From: JBKQHQ01 sp052148715
GTDB taxonomy: Bacteria; Pseudomonadota; Alphaproteobacteria; Rhizobiales; Xanthobacteraceae
Reading direction: 5' to 3'
DNA length: 64,000 nucleotides
Assembly (NCBI GenBank): GCA_052148715.1
Contig: JBKQHQ010000121.1
Coordinates: forward strand, 75,886-139,885
In this document: positions 41,719 through 50,385 of the stretch, piece by piece
How the letters are laid out: every line of letters begins with the position of its first letter
Numbering within the stretch: position 1 is the stretch's first letter
Program-made: the position numbers and the translations under genes
Notes under the pieces: model-generated
What the model was told of the DNA's origin: nothing
What the model saw: the letters and a program-made list of their open reading frames with translations, nothing else
The model's database searches: none

Positions 41719-42297
41719 TCAGCGGTTGGCGCCCGGCACCCATAATACGTCGCCGGCGCCCTTTTGGTTTACGCTGCGGCCTGCCACAAACAAGAAGTCG
41801 GACAAGCGATTGATATATTTCAGCGCCGGCGCCGACACCGTTTCGCCCGGCGCAGTCGCCACCTCGACCATCAGCCGTTCGGCCCGGCGGCAAACGGTGC
41901 GCGCCAGATGCAGATGGGCAGCAGCAGCCGTACCGCCCGGCAGCACAAAGGAATTGAGCGGCGCGAGCTCGCCGTTGAGGAGATCGATCTCCTGCTCCAG
42001 CCGCGCCACTTGCGGCTCGACGATGCGCAGCCGTTCGCGGGAGGCATTGCGTCCGGTTTCCGGCGTGCAGAGGTCCGCGCCGAGGTCGAATAGATCGTTC
42101 TGGATGCGCGCGAGCATGGCATCGATCTGGGGCTCGGTGCCCGTATACAGTCTAGCAAGACCGATGGTGGCATTGAGCTCGTCCACCGTGCCATAGGCGG
42201 CGATTCGGCGATCATGCTTGGGCCGCCGCTCGCCGGTGCCGAGCGCGGTCGTGCCGTCGTCTCCCGTGCGTGTATAGATACGGTTGAGCACGACCAT
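41719..42297 (-). CDS. Cob(I)alamin adenosyltransferase, PduO type
   Basis: A 192-residue trimeric enzyme that attaches the adenosyl group to cob(I)alamin. The ATP-binding N-terminus reads YTRTGDDGTTALGTGERRPK, and the conserved core includes GTVDELNATIGLA, FDLGADLCTP and FVLPGGTAAAAHLHLARTVCRRAER. Adenosylcobalamin is needed by ethylmalonyl-CoA and methylmalonyl-CoA mutases, which fits the nearby acyl-CoA genes. The start is ATG 42297. It is 17 bases downstream of the small HIG1-like gene. Confidence 0.92.
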   Translation of the reverse strand: MVVLNRIYTRTGDDGTTALGTGERRPKHDRRIAAYGTVDELNATIGLARLYTGTEPQIDAMLARIQNDLFDLGADLCTPETGRNASRERLRIVEPQVARLEQEIDLLNGELAPLNSFVLPGGTAAAAHLHLARTVCRRAERLMVEVATAPGETVSAPALKYINRLSDFLFVAGRSVNQKGAGDVLWVPGANR

Positions 42298-42314
42298 GCG
42301 CTTTGTCCCAGCCC

Positions 42315-42509
42315 TCAGCGCTTCATGGCCCAAATCGTCAACATGATGACGATCACGGCGACGAACTGCAGCAGCACGCGCAGCCGCATCAGTCTTTGCG
42401 ACGTGTTGGGCGATCCGCCGCGCATCATGTTGACGAGGCCAAGCAACAGCACAACAGCAACGGCGCCGATCGCAATCGGCACCAGATAGTGAGAAAGAAA
42501 GCCCGCCAT
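42315..42509 (-). CDS. Twin-transmembrane HIG1-domain protein, 64 aa
   Basis: A two-helix membrane protein: MAGFLSHYLVPIAIGAVAVV, a loop with GGSPNTSQRLMRLRVLLQF (the conserved R-L-M-R-x-R-V motif of HIG1 proteins), then VIVIMLTIWAMKR. In alphaproteobacteria such proteins associate with respiratory complex IV. It is co-directional with, and immediately upstream of, the adenosyltransferase gene, an arrangement seen elsewhere in this order. Confidence 0.85.
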   Translation of the reverse strand: MAGFLSHYLVPIAIGAVAVVLLLGLVNMMRGGSPNTSQRLMRLRVLLQFVAVIVIMLTIWAMKR

Positions 42510-42556
42510 GAAACCCTTTTAGCACCCCTGCGGCGCGGGGGCCATCGGCACGATCC

Positions 42557-43009
42557 TCACCCGATCAGGTGCTTCTCGATCTCGTACAGCGGCATCTTGA
42601 CGAGGTCCTTATCGATCTCGGCGCGCAATGCGGCGCGCAACCCGTGCGAATAGGCTGGACGGAGCACCCCCAGGGCCCGCGGCGGAGCCACGATGATCAG
42701 CGATTTGATCTTCCCCGCCCCCACCGCGTGATCGAGCCGTGCGACGAGCTGCATGAGGAAAGCGCGCTCGGTCTGCGCATGCCAGTCCGTCTGCTCCACC
42801 GCGCCGCGCGCAGTGCCCGTGCCGACCGAGTGTTGAACGCGGCCGGGCGACGACGTACCCTGCTCATGGGTTGGCGGATCCTTTTGCGTAATGACTTCCT
42901 GCGTTCGTAAATTGGGAAACTTTTCGTCACCGACGTTCTGCAAGACCAAGGCTTTGGTACCGTCGCATACGACGACCCACTCGCCCGCATCAATCCTCGT
43001 TTTCGTCAT
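42557..43009 (-). CDS. Host attachment family protein
   Basis: A 150-residue protein matching the AtsE-like host attachment family: an N-terminal core WVVVCDGTKALVLQNVGDEKFPNL, a polar middle (PPTHEQGTSSPGRV), and the C-terminal half LMQLVARLDHAVGAGKIKSLIIVAPPRALGVLR. The name comes from an Agrobacterium attachment mutant; the biochemistry is unknown, and the fold resembles a release-factor/eRF1 domain. The ATG at 43009 is chosen because GGAGG lies 5 bases upstream. Confidence 0.8.
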   Translation of the reverse strand: MTKTRIDAGEWVVVCDGTKALVLQNVGDEKFPNLRTQEVITQKDPPTHEQGTSSPGRVQHSVGTGTARGAVEQTDWHAQTERAFLMQLVARLDHAVGAGKIKSLIIVAPPRALGVLRPAYSHGLRAALRAEIDKDLVKMPLYEIEKHLIG

Positions 43010-43089
43010 GTAAGCCTCCTGCGCCAAGCACAGGCTACCCGGATGCGGGCCAGCCGATATTGACGCGGATCAACGCCTGGGCCGGCACT

Positions 43090-44766
43090 TCAGTTGCTCT
43101 GCGCCAGTAGCCGCTTGGCGATGACATCGGCCTGAATTTCGGCGGCGCCCTCGAAAATCGACAAAATGCGGGCATCGCAGAGCAGACGTGAGGCCGACGA
43201 CTCGAGCGCAAATCCGTTGCCGCCGTGGATTTGCACGGTGTTGTCGGCGGCGGCCCAGGCGGTACGCGCGGCCAGGAGCTTCGCCATACCGGCTTCCAGA
43301 TCACAGCGAGCCCCTGAATCCTTCTGGCGCGCGGCGAAATACACGAGCTGCCGCGCCAAAGTGATTTCGGCGGCCATCATCGCAATCTTGTCGGCGATAC
43401 GCGGGAAGCTGATGATCGCTTGACCGAACTGCTGACGCTGCTTGGCATAGACGAGCGAAAGGTCGAGCGCCGCCTGCGCCACGCCGACCGATCGCGCCGC
43501 GGTCTGAATGCGCGACGCCTCGAACGTCTGCATCAGCTGCTTGAAACCCAGCCCCTCGACACCGCCCAAGAGCCCCGAGGCCGGCACTTCGAAGCCATCG
43601 AAAGCAATCTCGAATTCCTTCAAGCCGCGATATCCGAGCACTTCGATCTCGGACCCGGACATGCCCGTTGCCGGGAACGGCTGCTCGGGCGTGCCGCGCG
43701 GCTTTGCGGCGAGCAGCAACGACAGACCGCGGTAGCCGACCTGCTTCGCATCGGTGCGCACCAGCAGCGTCATCAGGTCGGCACGGGCCGAATGCGTGAT
43801 CCAAGTTTTGTTGCCGAAGATGCGGTAGACGTTGCCTCGCCGCTCGGCTCGCGTGCGCACGGCGGCAAGATCAGAACCGGCATTCGGCTCCGTGAACACG
43901 GCCGTCGGCAGCACCTCGCCGGAGGCGATCCGCGGCAGCCAGTTATCCTTCTGCTCGCGCGTGCCGGCGGCAAGGATCAGCTCGGCCGCGATCTCCGAAC
44001 GCGTGCCGAGCGAGCCGACCCCGATATAGCCGCGCGACAGCTCCTCGGAGACGACGCACATCGCCTCCTTGCCGAGACCCATGCCGCCGTATTCCTCCGG
44101 GACCGTGAGGCCGAACACGCCGAGCTCCGCCATCTGCGCGATCAGCGCAAGCGGAATGTAGCTGTTCGACATGTGCCACGCGTGGGCATGCGGGCTGACA
44201 TCGGCAAGCGTGAACTTGCGCATCTCCTCGCGCATCGAGTCGAGCGTGTCGGAGAGCCCGAACGCGCCAACATTGGGATCGGGCTGCGCGCTGATGAGCT
44301 CCACGACCCGCGCGCGGTTCTGCGCCGTGTTGCCCGTTGCAATCAGGCCCGCGACCGCCGCCGTCAACCGCGAGGCGACGGCCTCGGCCGAGAGGCCAAG
44401 GTCGGCAAGCCGCGCCGTCTCGCCCTGGCTCATCGGAACGCCGCCCTGGATCTGCGCGAGGTATTCACCGAGGCCGATCCGGATCAGCAGATCCTCGATC
44501 TCGCCCAACCGCTGTTGGACCTGCAGCCGTTCGGCGAAAGCCACGATTTGCCGGATGGCGGCGACATAGGCGGCGAGCCAGGCCAGCCCATGGGTCGCGC
44601 GCTGCTCGCGCCGAAACAAGCGATCCACGATCCGTCCCTTGACCGCAACCCGTTCCCGGACCTTGGCAATCGCGTCGGCCAGAAGCGCCTCGACCGCATA
44701 CAGCGCCTCGCCCGCAAGCACGATCAGGTCATGACCTTTGTCGAGGCGGGGACTGGAACCCGGCAT
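43090..44766 (-). CDS. Acyl-CoA dehydrogenase with N-terminal extension, likely (2S)-methylsuccinyl-CoA dehydrogenase
   Basis: A 558-residue flavoprotein. The last 390 residues are an ordinary acyl-CoA dehydrogenase (FTEPNAGSDLAAVRTRA, KTWITHSARADLMTLLVRT, QQFGQAIISFPRIADKIA, NTVQIHGGNGFALES). The first 165 residues are an extra helical domain (VKGRIVDRLFRREQRATHGLAWLAAY), which marks the Mcd enzyme of the ethylmalonyl-CoA pathway (547-560 residues). The etf genes, the adenosyltransferase and the hydroxybutyryl-CoA dehydrogenase nearby agree. The catalytic base is taken to be a Glu in ILSIFEGAAEIQ. Assignment to Mcd rests on architecture and context. Confidence 0.72.
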   Translation of the reverse strand: MPGSSPRLDKGHDLIVLAGEALYAVEALLADAIAKVRERVAVKGRIVDRLFRREQRATHGLAWLAAYVAAIRQIVAFAERLQVQQRLGEIEDLLIRIGLGEYLAQIQGGVPMSQGETARLADLGLSAEAVASRLTAAVAGLIATGNTAQNRARVVELISAQPDPNVGAFGLSDTLDSMREEMRKFTLADVSPHAHAWHMSNSYIPLALIAQMAELGVFGLTVPEEYGGMGLGKEAMCVVSEELSRGYIGVGSLGTRSEIAAELILAAGTREQKDNWLPRIASGEVLPTAVFTEPNAGSDLAAVRTRAERRGNVYRIFGNKTWITHSARADLMTLLVRTDAKQVGYRGLSLLLAAKPRGTPEQPFPATGMSGSEIEVLGYRGLKEFEIAFDGFEVPASGLLGGVEGLGFKQLMQTFEASRIQTAARSVGVAQAALDLSLVYAKQRQQFGQAIISFPRIADKIAMMAAEITLARQLVYFAARQKDSGARCDLEAGMAKLLAARTAWAAADNTVQIHGGNGFALESSASRLLCDARILSIFEGAAEIQADVIAKRLLAQSN

Positions 44767-44997
44767 CGCGATCTCCCGGGGGGTCGGTTCGGATGAGGTG
44801 TGCGGACCCTACGCGGCTGCTGGGTCAAAGCAAGGCGGCGGCGTGACGATCCCCAGGCACAAGCACAACTGTGTTACAATTCGTGCATAGGAGGTTTGCC
44901 CTTGATTCATGTTTGCGGCGGACACAATCAGCATTTCCAGTGCAGCGCCGAGTCGGTCCACGAACGGCGCGCTTAGGTTTCCGCCTCGGAGAGCGTT

Positions 44998-45867
44998 GTG
45001 AGGCTCCTTCGCTTTGCGTTGTGCGTCTCCGTGGATGCGTTCAAGCGATTCGTCGCCGACGACGGCTGGGCGATCGCAAGCCACATTGCGCTATCCGGGC
45101 TGATGGCCCTGTTCCCCTTCCTGTTGGTGGTCACGGCGCTCGCCGGCTTCTTCTTCGACAGCCGCGGACTGGCGGACGAAGCAGCCCGCATTCTGCTCGA
45201 GGCATGGCCCGAGCCGGTGGCAGCCCCCATCGCGGCGCAGATTCACCTCGTGCTTTCGAATGCACGCGGAGACCTCGTGACGGTCGGCATCGTGCTTGCG
45301 CTGTATTTCTCCTCGAGCGGCGTGGAGAGCCTCCGTATCGGCCTCAACCGCGCTTACGGCGTCATTGATTGGCGCCCGTGGTGGCTGCTGCGGTTGGAAT
45401 CGATCGGCTACGTCCTGGTGGGTGCCGTTTCGCTGCTCGCCTTCGCCTTTCTCGTCGTGCTCGCGCCGCTGCTGCGGGAAGCGCTCCTCCACTACCTGCC
45501 GGGCCTCGAGCCGTTTGAGAAGGTCATCACGGTCGTCCGCCTGGTCGTGGCCGCGACCGTCCTCGTCGGCGCCTTGATCATCGCCCATCTGTGGTTGCCG
45601 GCCGGCCGCCGGAGTGTTGCCGATATCGCCCCGGGCATCATCGCGACCCTCGTGCTTTGGCTCGTAGGCGGCAGCATGTTCGGCCGCTACCTGGCGGAAT
45701 TCGCCTTCACCTACTCCGCCTATTATGCGGGCCTCGCCTCGGCGATGACCGCGCTCGTGTTTCTGTATCTATGCGCCACGATCTTCGTCTACGGCGGCGA
45801 GCTCAACGCCATGATCCGCTCCCGCGCAAGAGAAGCGAAGGCCACGGGCAAAAAAGGCCTTGGTTAA
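44998..45867 (+). CDS. YihY/BrkB family inner-membrane protein
   Basis: A 289-residue protein with six predicted membrane helices. The family features SHIALSGLMALFPFLLVVTALAG, YFSSSGVESLRIGLNRAYGV, WLVGGSMFGRYLAEFAFTYSAYYAGLASAM and FLYLCATIFVYGGELNAMI are all present. It was once mis-called RNase BN; the role is unknown. The start is GTG 44998, divergent from the Mcd-like gene. Confidence 0.88.
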   Translation: MRLLRFALCVSVDAFKRFVADDGWAIASHIALSGLMALFPFLLVVTALAGFFFDSRGLADEAARILLEAWPEPVAAPIAAQIHLVLSNARGDLVTVGIVLALYFSSSGVESLRIGLNRAYGVIDWRPWWLLRLESIGYVLVGAVSLLAFAFLVVLAPLLREALLHYLPGLEPFEKVITVVRLVVAATVLVGALIIAHLWLPAGRRSVADIAPGIIATLVLWLVGGSMFGRYLAEFAFTYSAYYAGLASAMTALVFLYLCATIFVYGGELNAMIRSRAREAKATGKKGLG

Positions 45868-45961
45868 GCGCTCGCCGGCCTCGCGCGGATCGGTGCATCG
45901 CAGCGGCCCAAGCGGCGAGCCCAGCGGTCGCAACGTGGAGCCGCTGAAGCCGGTGAAATTC

Positions 45962-47212
45962 CTATTGGCCTGAGGCGGCGCGGTCGGTCGCCGTCAGACT
46001 GGCAAGCGCTTCCGCAAGCTGCCTTGGATGCAGCGGCTTGGTCAAATACACGTTCATTCCGGCGGCGCGCGCCGCCTCCTCGTCGGCGACCGTGCCGCGC
46101 CCCGAGATACCGATGACCGGAATGCGTCCGATCGGCGGCGGCAAGGCGCGGATGCGGCGCGTCGCCTCGATCCCATCCATCCCCGAAAGCATCACGTCCA
46201 TCAGCACCACGTCATGCGCGCCGCGAGACACTTCCTCGAGCGCGGCCTCGCCGCTGCTGACGAATTGCGTGCGATGACCGATTTCGCCGAGAATCGTGTT
46301 CAGCACGACGCGGCCATATGGGTTGTCCTCGGCGCACAGCACATGCAGGCTGCGCTCCTGCGGTAGCACCGCAGCAGGCGGCTCGACGCCTTCCCCCGGC
46401 CGACTAGCCGCCGCATCGGGCGGGTGCACCAGCACCGAGAGCCTGAACGTGCTGCCGCGGCCGGGCACGCTTCTGATCGTCAGATCGCCGCCCATGGCTT
46501 TGGCCAGGCGCTTAACAGAAACGAGGCCCAACCCGGAGCCGCCGAACTCGCGAGCAATCTTCTCGTTGGCCTGCGCGAACGGACGCAGCAGGCCCCTGAT
46601 TTCGGCAGCCGTGAGACCGATGCCGCTGTCGGTGACGGAAAAGACCAGACGCCGGCGCTTGCGCGCGGCGCGCTCGACGGAAACCTCCAGTCCCACCGTA
46701 CCTGAGAGCGTGAACTTGACCGCATTGTCCACGAGGTTTTCCAACCCCGCGCGCAAGCGGACCGGATCGCCGACCACGAACTCGGGAAGATCGGCCGCGA
46801 TGCTGGCCTGCGCCTCGAGCCCTTTGGTCTGGGCGCGCGTGTTCAGCAGCGCAGCGATGGCCTCGGCCACCTCGCGCGGCCGGAAGACTGTTTCCCGCAG
46901 GTCCAAGCCGGCAGTCTCGGCCTTGACCGCATCAATAAGGAGCGTCGTCAGCGAGGCGAGATGCTCAGCGGTGCTCTTGATCGACAGCGCCCATTGGCGT
47001 TCGCGCTCGCCGAGGTCGGAGGCCGCCAAGAGCTCGCTCAACGCCAAAATTCCCCCGAGCGGGGTGCGGATGTCATGCGCCAGCGCGGCCAGCGCAGCCT
47101 CGAGCGCGCGCCCCCGACGGTCGGAAGCTTTCGGTTTCGATTGCGTCGGCCTCTTGCGCGCCCGCTTGGGCGAGGACGTTTTGGTTTTGGTTTTGGTTTT
47201 GGTTTTCGGCAT
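45962..47212 (-). CDS. Soluble hybrid histidine kinase with C-terminal receiver domain
   Basis: A 416-residue protein with no membrane segment or sensor domain. A lysine-rich tail coded by a hexamer repeat (MPKTKTKTKTKT) leads into the phosphoacceptor helix (His46, LAHDIRTPLGG). The ATPase domain has the N box (LRAGLENLVDNAVKF), G1 (VTDSGIGL) and G2 (FGGSGLGLVSVKRLAKAMGG). A receiver domain follows from about residue 290 (LCAEDNPYGR, LMDVMLSGMDG, LTKPLHPRQL). With no input domain of its own, it probably receives signals through partner proteins. The cognate regulator is unknown. Confidence 0.88.
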   Translation of the reverse strand: MPKTKTKTKTKTSSPKRARKRPTQSKPKASDRRGRALEAALAALAHDIRTPLGGILALSELLAASDLGERERQWALSIKSTAEHLASLTTLLIDAVKAETAGLDLRETVFRPREVAEAIAALLNTRAQTKGLEAQASIAADLPEFVVGDPVRLRAGLENLVDNAVKFTLSGTVGLEVSVERAARKRRRLVFSVTDSGIGLTAAEIRGLLRPFAQANEKIAREFGGSGLGLVSVKRLAKAMGGDLTIRSVPGRGSTFRLSVLVHPPDAAASRPGEGVEPPAAVLPQERSLHVLCAEDNPYGRVVLNTILGEIGHRTQFVSSGEAALEEVSRGAHDVVLMDVMLSGMDGIEATRRIRALPPPIGRIPVIGISGRGTVADEEAARAAGMNVYLTKPLHPRQLAEALASLTATDRAASGQ

Positions 47213-47288
47213 AAGGACCCCTGCCCGCAACCAGAATGGCATGGCGTGCGCAGGGCCGCCAGCAGGAGCGACGTGCGAGCGCGGGAAC

Positions 47289-48173
47289 TCAAATCGACGC
47301 CGAGGGAAGCCCCACCATGCGGCGAATGTCGGTGGGCGTCATCCCGCACGCTCGCAACTCGCGCAGCGCGGTCGAGCGCGTCGACTTGGCGAGCTTGCGG
47401 CCGTCGGCGTCAAGAATCAGCCGATGATGGTGGTAGACCGGCAGCGGCAAACCGAGCAGCGCTTGCAGGATACGGTGGACGCTGGTCGACCAGAACAGAT
47501 CCTGTCCGCGCACGACATGCGTCACGCCCTGCAGCGCGTCGTCGACGACCACTGAGAGGTGATAGCTCGTCGGCGTTTCCTTGCGCGCGAGGATCACGTC
47601 CCCCCAGACCGCGGGCGCCGCCGCAACGCTTCCGGTCTCGCCGCCGGGCCCGGCCCCGGTCTCCTTCCAACCGAGCGCGCCGAGCCGGGCGATAGCAGCT
47701 TCCATGTCGAGGCGAAGCGCGTAGGGCTCGCCCTCGCCGATGCGGCGCGTGCGTTCCCTTGCGGCGATGGTCTTCGCCTCCCCGGGATAGAGCGGCGCCC
47801 CATCGGGATCCCGTGGCCAGCCGCCGCGCAGCTCGCGCTCGGCCACCAAGCGCGCGATCTCGGCACGGCTTTCGAAGCTCGGATAGACGAGCCCCATGCT
47901 ATCGAGCCGCGCAAGCGCTGCGCGGTAGTCGTCGAGATGCTCGGATTGACGCCGCACCGGCTCCTGCCAGACGACGCCGAGCCAACGCAGGTCCGCGTAG
48001 ACCGCCTGTTCGAATTCCGGCCGACAACGGGTCCGGTCGATATCTTCGATACGCAGCAGAAGGCTGCCGCCGGCGGCCCGCGCCATATCGAAATTCATCA
48101 GCGCCGACAGGGCGTGTCCGAGATGCAAATGCCCATTCGGGCTCGGCGCAAAGCGAAAAACCGGAGGCGGCAT
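47289..48173 (-). CDS. gluQ: Glutamyl-Q tRNA(Asp) synthetase
   Basis: A 294-residue truncated glutamyl-tRNA synthetase that charges glutamate onto queuosine of tRNA(Asp). It has the HIGH-type motif FAPSPNGHLHLGHA, DIDRTRC, the zinc-site region with Cys/Tyr replaced, VVDDALQGVTHVVRGQDLF, and the KMSKS-like LAKSTRS. It lacks an anticodon-binding domain, as expected. The start is uncertain: ATG 48173 (MPPPVFRF) has GGAGG 11 bases upstream, while ATG 48221 is also possible. Confidence 0.9.
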   Translation of the reverse strand: MPPPVFRFAPSPNGHLHLGHALSALMNFDMARAAGGSLLLRIEDIDRTRCRPEFEQAVYADLRWLGVVWQEPVRRQSEHLDDYRAALARLDSMGLVYPSFESRAEIARLVAERELRGGWPRDPDGAPLYPGEAKTIAARERTRRIGEGEPYALRLDMEAAIARLGALGWKETGAGPGGETGSVAAAPAVWGDVILARKETPTSYHLSVVVDDALQGVTHVVRGQDLFWSTSVHRILQALLGLPLPVYHHHRLILDADGRKLAKSTRSTALRELRACGMTPTDIRRMVGLPSASI

Positions 48174-48274
48174 GGCCAGGCTGCCCTCCGCACCCTTGAC
48201 GCGTGGACCCGTCGCTATCATTCGGCTCCTTGTATGGATGGCCAACCGGCTCTCGGCAAAGGTCTCTCCTGAAA

Positions 48275-48949
48275 ATGAAAGCACCCGACAGCACATCGAC
48301 CTACATCCACACCGAAGCCGACCTCCTCGCCGGGCTCGAGCGGCTCATGAAGCTCGATCCTCGGCTCGCACCGGTGCGTGCTGTCGCGGGCACCCTGCCG
48401 CTGCGCCGGCGGCCGGGCGGGTTTGCCGGCCTTGCCTCGATCATCGTCTCGCAGCAGCTCTCTACCGCAAGCGCCGCAGCCATCTGGCGGCGCTTTGCGG
48501 AGGCGTTCGATCCGCACGATCACCGCACCGTACTGCGGGCGCGCGCGCCGCAGCTCGCCCGCGCCGGCCTGTCGGCGGCGAAAATCCGCACCCTGAAGGC
48601 GCTCGCCAAGGCGATCGATCAAGGCTTGCTCGATCTCGGCTTGCTCGCTCATCTTCCCGCGGACGAAGCGCATCGCGCGCTCGTTGCGCATCACGGCATC
48701 GGCCCGTGGACCGCTGACATTTATCTCCTTTTCTGTCTCGGCCACGCGGACGCCTGGCCGGCCGGCGATCTGGCGCTGCAGGAAGCGATGCGGATGGCCT
48801 TTGCGCTTGCGAGCCGGCCGACCACCAAGGAGATGGGCCCGCTCGCCGAAGCGTGGCGGCCGTGGCGCGGGGTGGCGGCGTGTCTGCTGTGGTCCTATTA
48901 TCGCGCCATCAAGCGGCGCGACCCGGTGCCGGTCAATCCGACAGCATGA
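48275..48949 (+). CDS. DNA-3-methyladenine glycosylase II (AlkA-like, HhH-GPD)
   Basis: A 224-residue base-excision repair enzyme. The helix-hairpin-helix is HHGIGPWTADIYLLF, followed by the catalytic Asp in WPAGDLALQEAM. The N-terminal part carries the family motif GLASIIVSQQLSTASAAAIW. It lacks the N-terminal beta domain of E. coli AlkA, as usual in this clade. ATG 48275 is preferred; the earlier GTG at 48203 overlaps gluQ. It is followed by an esterase gene 12 bases downstream. Confidence 0.88.
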   Translation: MKAPDSTSTYIHTEADLLAGLERLMKLDPRLAPVRAVAGTLPLRRRPGGFAGLASIIVSQQLSTASAAAIWRRFAEAFDPHDHRTVLRARAPQLARAGLSAAKIRTLKALAKAIDQGLLDLGLLAHLPADEAHRALVAHHGIGPWTADIYLLFCLGHADAWPAGDLALQEAMRMAFALASRPTTKEMGPLAEAWRPWRGVAACLLWSYYRAIKRRDPVPVNPTA

Positions 48950-48961
48950 TGGGAGGGAACG

Positions 48962-49636
48962 ATGGCGGCTGAGCTCGATGGTCCGCGCTTGGCGCCGCGC
49001 ACGGGACCCGCACGGCAGCTCGTCGTTTTTCTGCACGGCTACGGCGCCGACGGCAACGACCTGATCGAGCTCGGCCGCGCTTGGCAGCCGCTGTTGCCGA
49101 ACGCGGCCTTCGTATCGCCGCACGCGCCGCAGCCCTGCGGCCAGGCGCCCAGCGGCCGCCAGTGGTTCCCCCTCACCTTTCGCGATCCGCACGAGCGCTG
49201 GAAGGGCGTCAACGCCGCTACCCCCGTTCTCGAGCGCTTCCTCGACGCGGAGCTCAAGCGGCTGGGGCTTCCGCCCGGCGCGCTGGCGCTCGTCGGCTTC
49301 AGCCAAGGTACGATGATGGCGCTGCATGTCGGCCTGCGGCGCGCCTCGGCGCCAGCGGCCATCGTCGGTTATTCCGGACTCCTGGTCCTGCCGCACGAGG
49401 CGGGGCCGGAGGCGATCGCCGCCGAGATTCGGTCGCGACCGCCGATCCTGCTGGTGCACGGGGACCATGACGAGCTCATTCCGGTGCAGGCATTATTCCA
49501 GTCGGCACAAGCGCTTGCGGCGGTCGGCCTACCGGCCGAATGGCACCTCTCGGCGGGCGTCGGCCACGGCATCGACGGTGAAGGCCTGCGCCACGGCGGC
49601 GAGTTTCTGGCGCGCTGGCTGGGGGGCCGCCAATAA
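48962..49636 (+). CDS. Carboxylesterase/phospholipase family alpha/beta hydrolase
   Basis: A 224-residue serine hydrolase. The nucleophile elbow is GFSQG (Ser near residue 118), the oxyanion region HGYGADGNDL, the acid Asp in HGDHDELIPV, and the His in GVGHGIDG. The form matches small bacterial carboxylesterases related to lysophospholipase/acyl-protein thioesterase. It is in a probable operon after the glycosylase. The natural substrate is not known. Confidence 0.87.
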   Translation: MAAELDGPRLAPRTGPARQLVVFLHGYGADGNDLIELGRAWQPLLPNAAFVSPHAPQPCGQAPSGRQWFPLTFRDPHERWKGVNAATPVLERFLDAELKRLGLPPGALALVGFSQGTMMALHVGLRRASAPAAIVGYSGLLVLPHEAGPEAIAAEIRSRPPILLVHGDHDELIPVQALFQSAQALAAVGLPAEWHLSAGVGHGIDGEGLRHGGEFLARWLGGRQ

Positions 49637-49746
49637 AGATGCCGCGAAGGGTAACTCCCGGCATCCGCTTCACAATCCTGTCACGCTGACCTATAGACTA
49701 GGGCCAGCTGCTTCGCAGCGCAGCGGAGGGGGTCAAGGAGTACCCT

Positions 49747-50304
49747 TTGAACGTGCACGTATCTTCTGGCGGCTATCCGGCACTGGTCCTCAACGCGGAC
49801 TTTCGTCCGCTGAGCTATTATCCGCTCTCGTTGTGGTCCTGGCAGGACGCGATCAAGGCGGTCTTCCTCGATCGCGTGAACATCGTCGCCCACTATGACC
49901 GCGCCGTGCGCAGCCCCAGCTTCGAGATGAAGCTGCCGAGCGTGGTGTCGCTGAAAACCTTCGTGAAGCCGTCGACCCACCCGGCCTTCACCCGGTTCAA
50001 CGTTTTTCTGCGCGACAAGTTCTCCTGCCAGTATTGCGGCCAACGCGAGGATCTCACGTTCGACCACCTGCTGCCGCGTTCGCGCGGGGGGACCACGACG
50101 TGGATCAACGTCGTCGCCGCCTGCTCGAGCTGCAATCTGAGCAAGGGCAACCTGACCCCGGCCGAAGCCGGCATGTGGCCCTCGCAGATGCCGTTCCAGC
50201 CCACCGTGCACCATCTGCACCGCAACGGCCGGCTGTTTCCGCCGAACTACCTGCACGAGAGCTGGCTCGACTACCTCTATTGGGACACCGAGCTCGATCC
50301 GTAA
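49747..50304 (+). CDS. HNH endonuclease family protein
   Basis: A 185-residue protein with an HNH module: zinc-binding CQYCG and CSSCN pairs flank the catalytic block FDHLLPRSRGGTTTWINVV. An N-terminal domain of about 80 residues (LVLNADFRPLSYYPLSLWSW) precedes it, as in the conserved chromosomal HNH proteins of alphaproteobacteria. The start is TTG 49747, preceded by CAAGGAG at good spacing. The role is unknown; this subgroup is widespread and single-copy, so housekeeping is more likely than restriction. Confidence 0.85.
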   Translation: MNVHVSSGGYPALVLNADFRPLSYYPLSLWSWQDAIKAVFLDRVNIVAHYDRAVRSPSFEMKLPSVVSLKTFVKPSTHPAFTRFNVFLRDKFSCQYCGQREDLTFDHLLPRSRGGTTTWINVVAACSSCNLSKGNLTPAEAGMWPSQMPFQPTVHHLHRNGRLFPPNYLHESWLDYLYWDTELDP

Positions 50305-50385
50305 GCCGGTTGGGCCGCGGCGGAGCCAAGCCGCGAGGCCAAGCCTTGCAGCCAAGCGTTGGACGTTCCCGAAGTGGAGAGCGAG

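Noticed and set aside
43420..44796. A 458-codon plus-strand frame across the acyl-CoA dehydrogenase
   Set aside because: Antisense shadow with Arg/His-rich composition; the minus-strand gene has unmistakable catalytic motifs.
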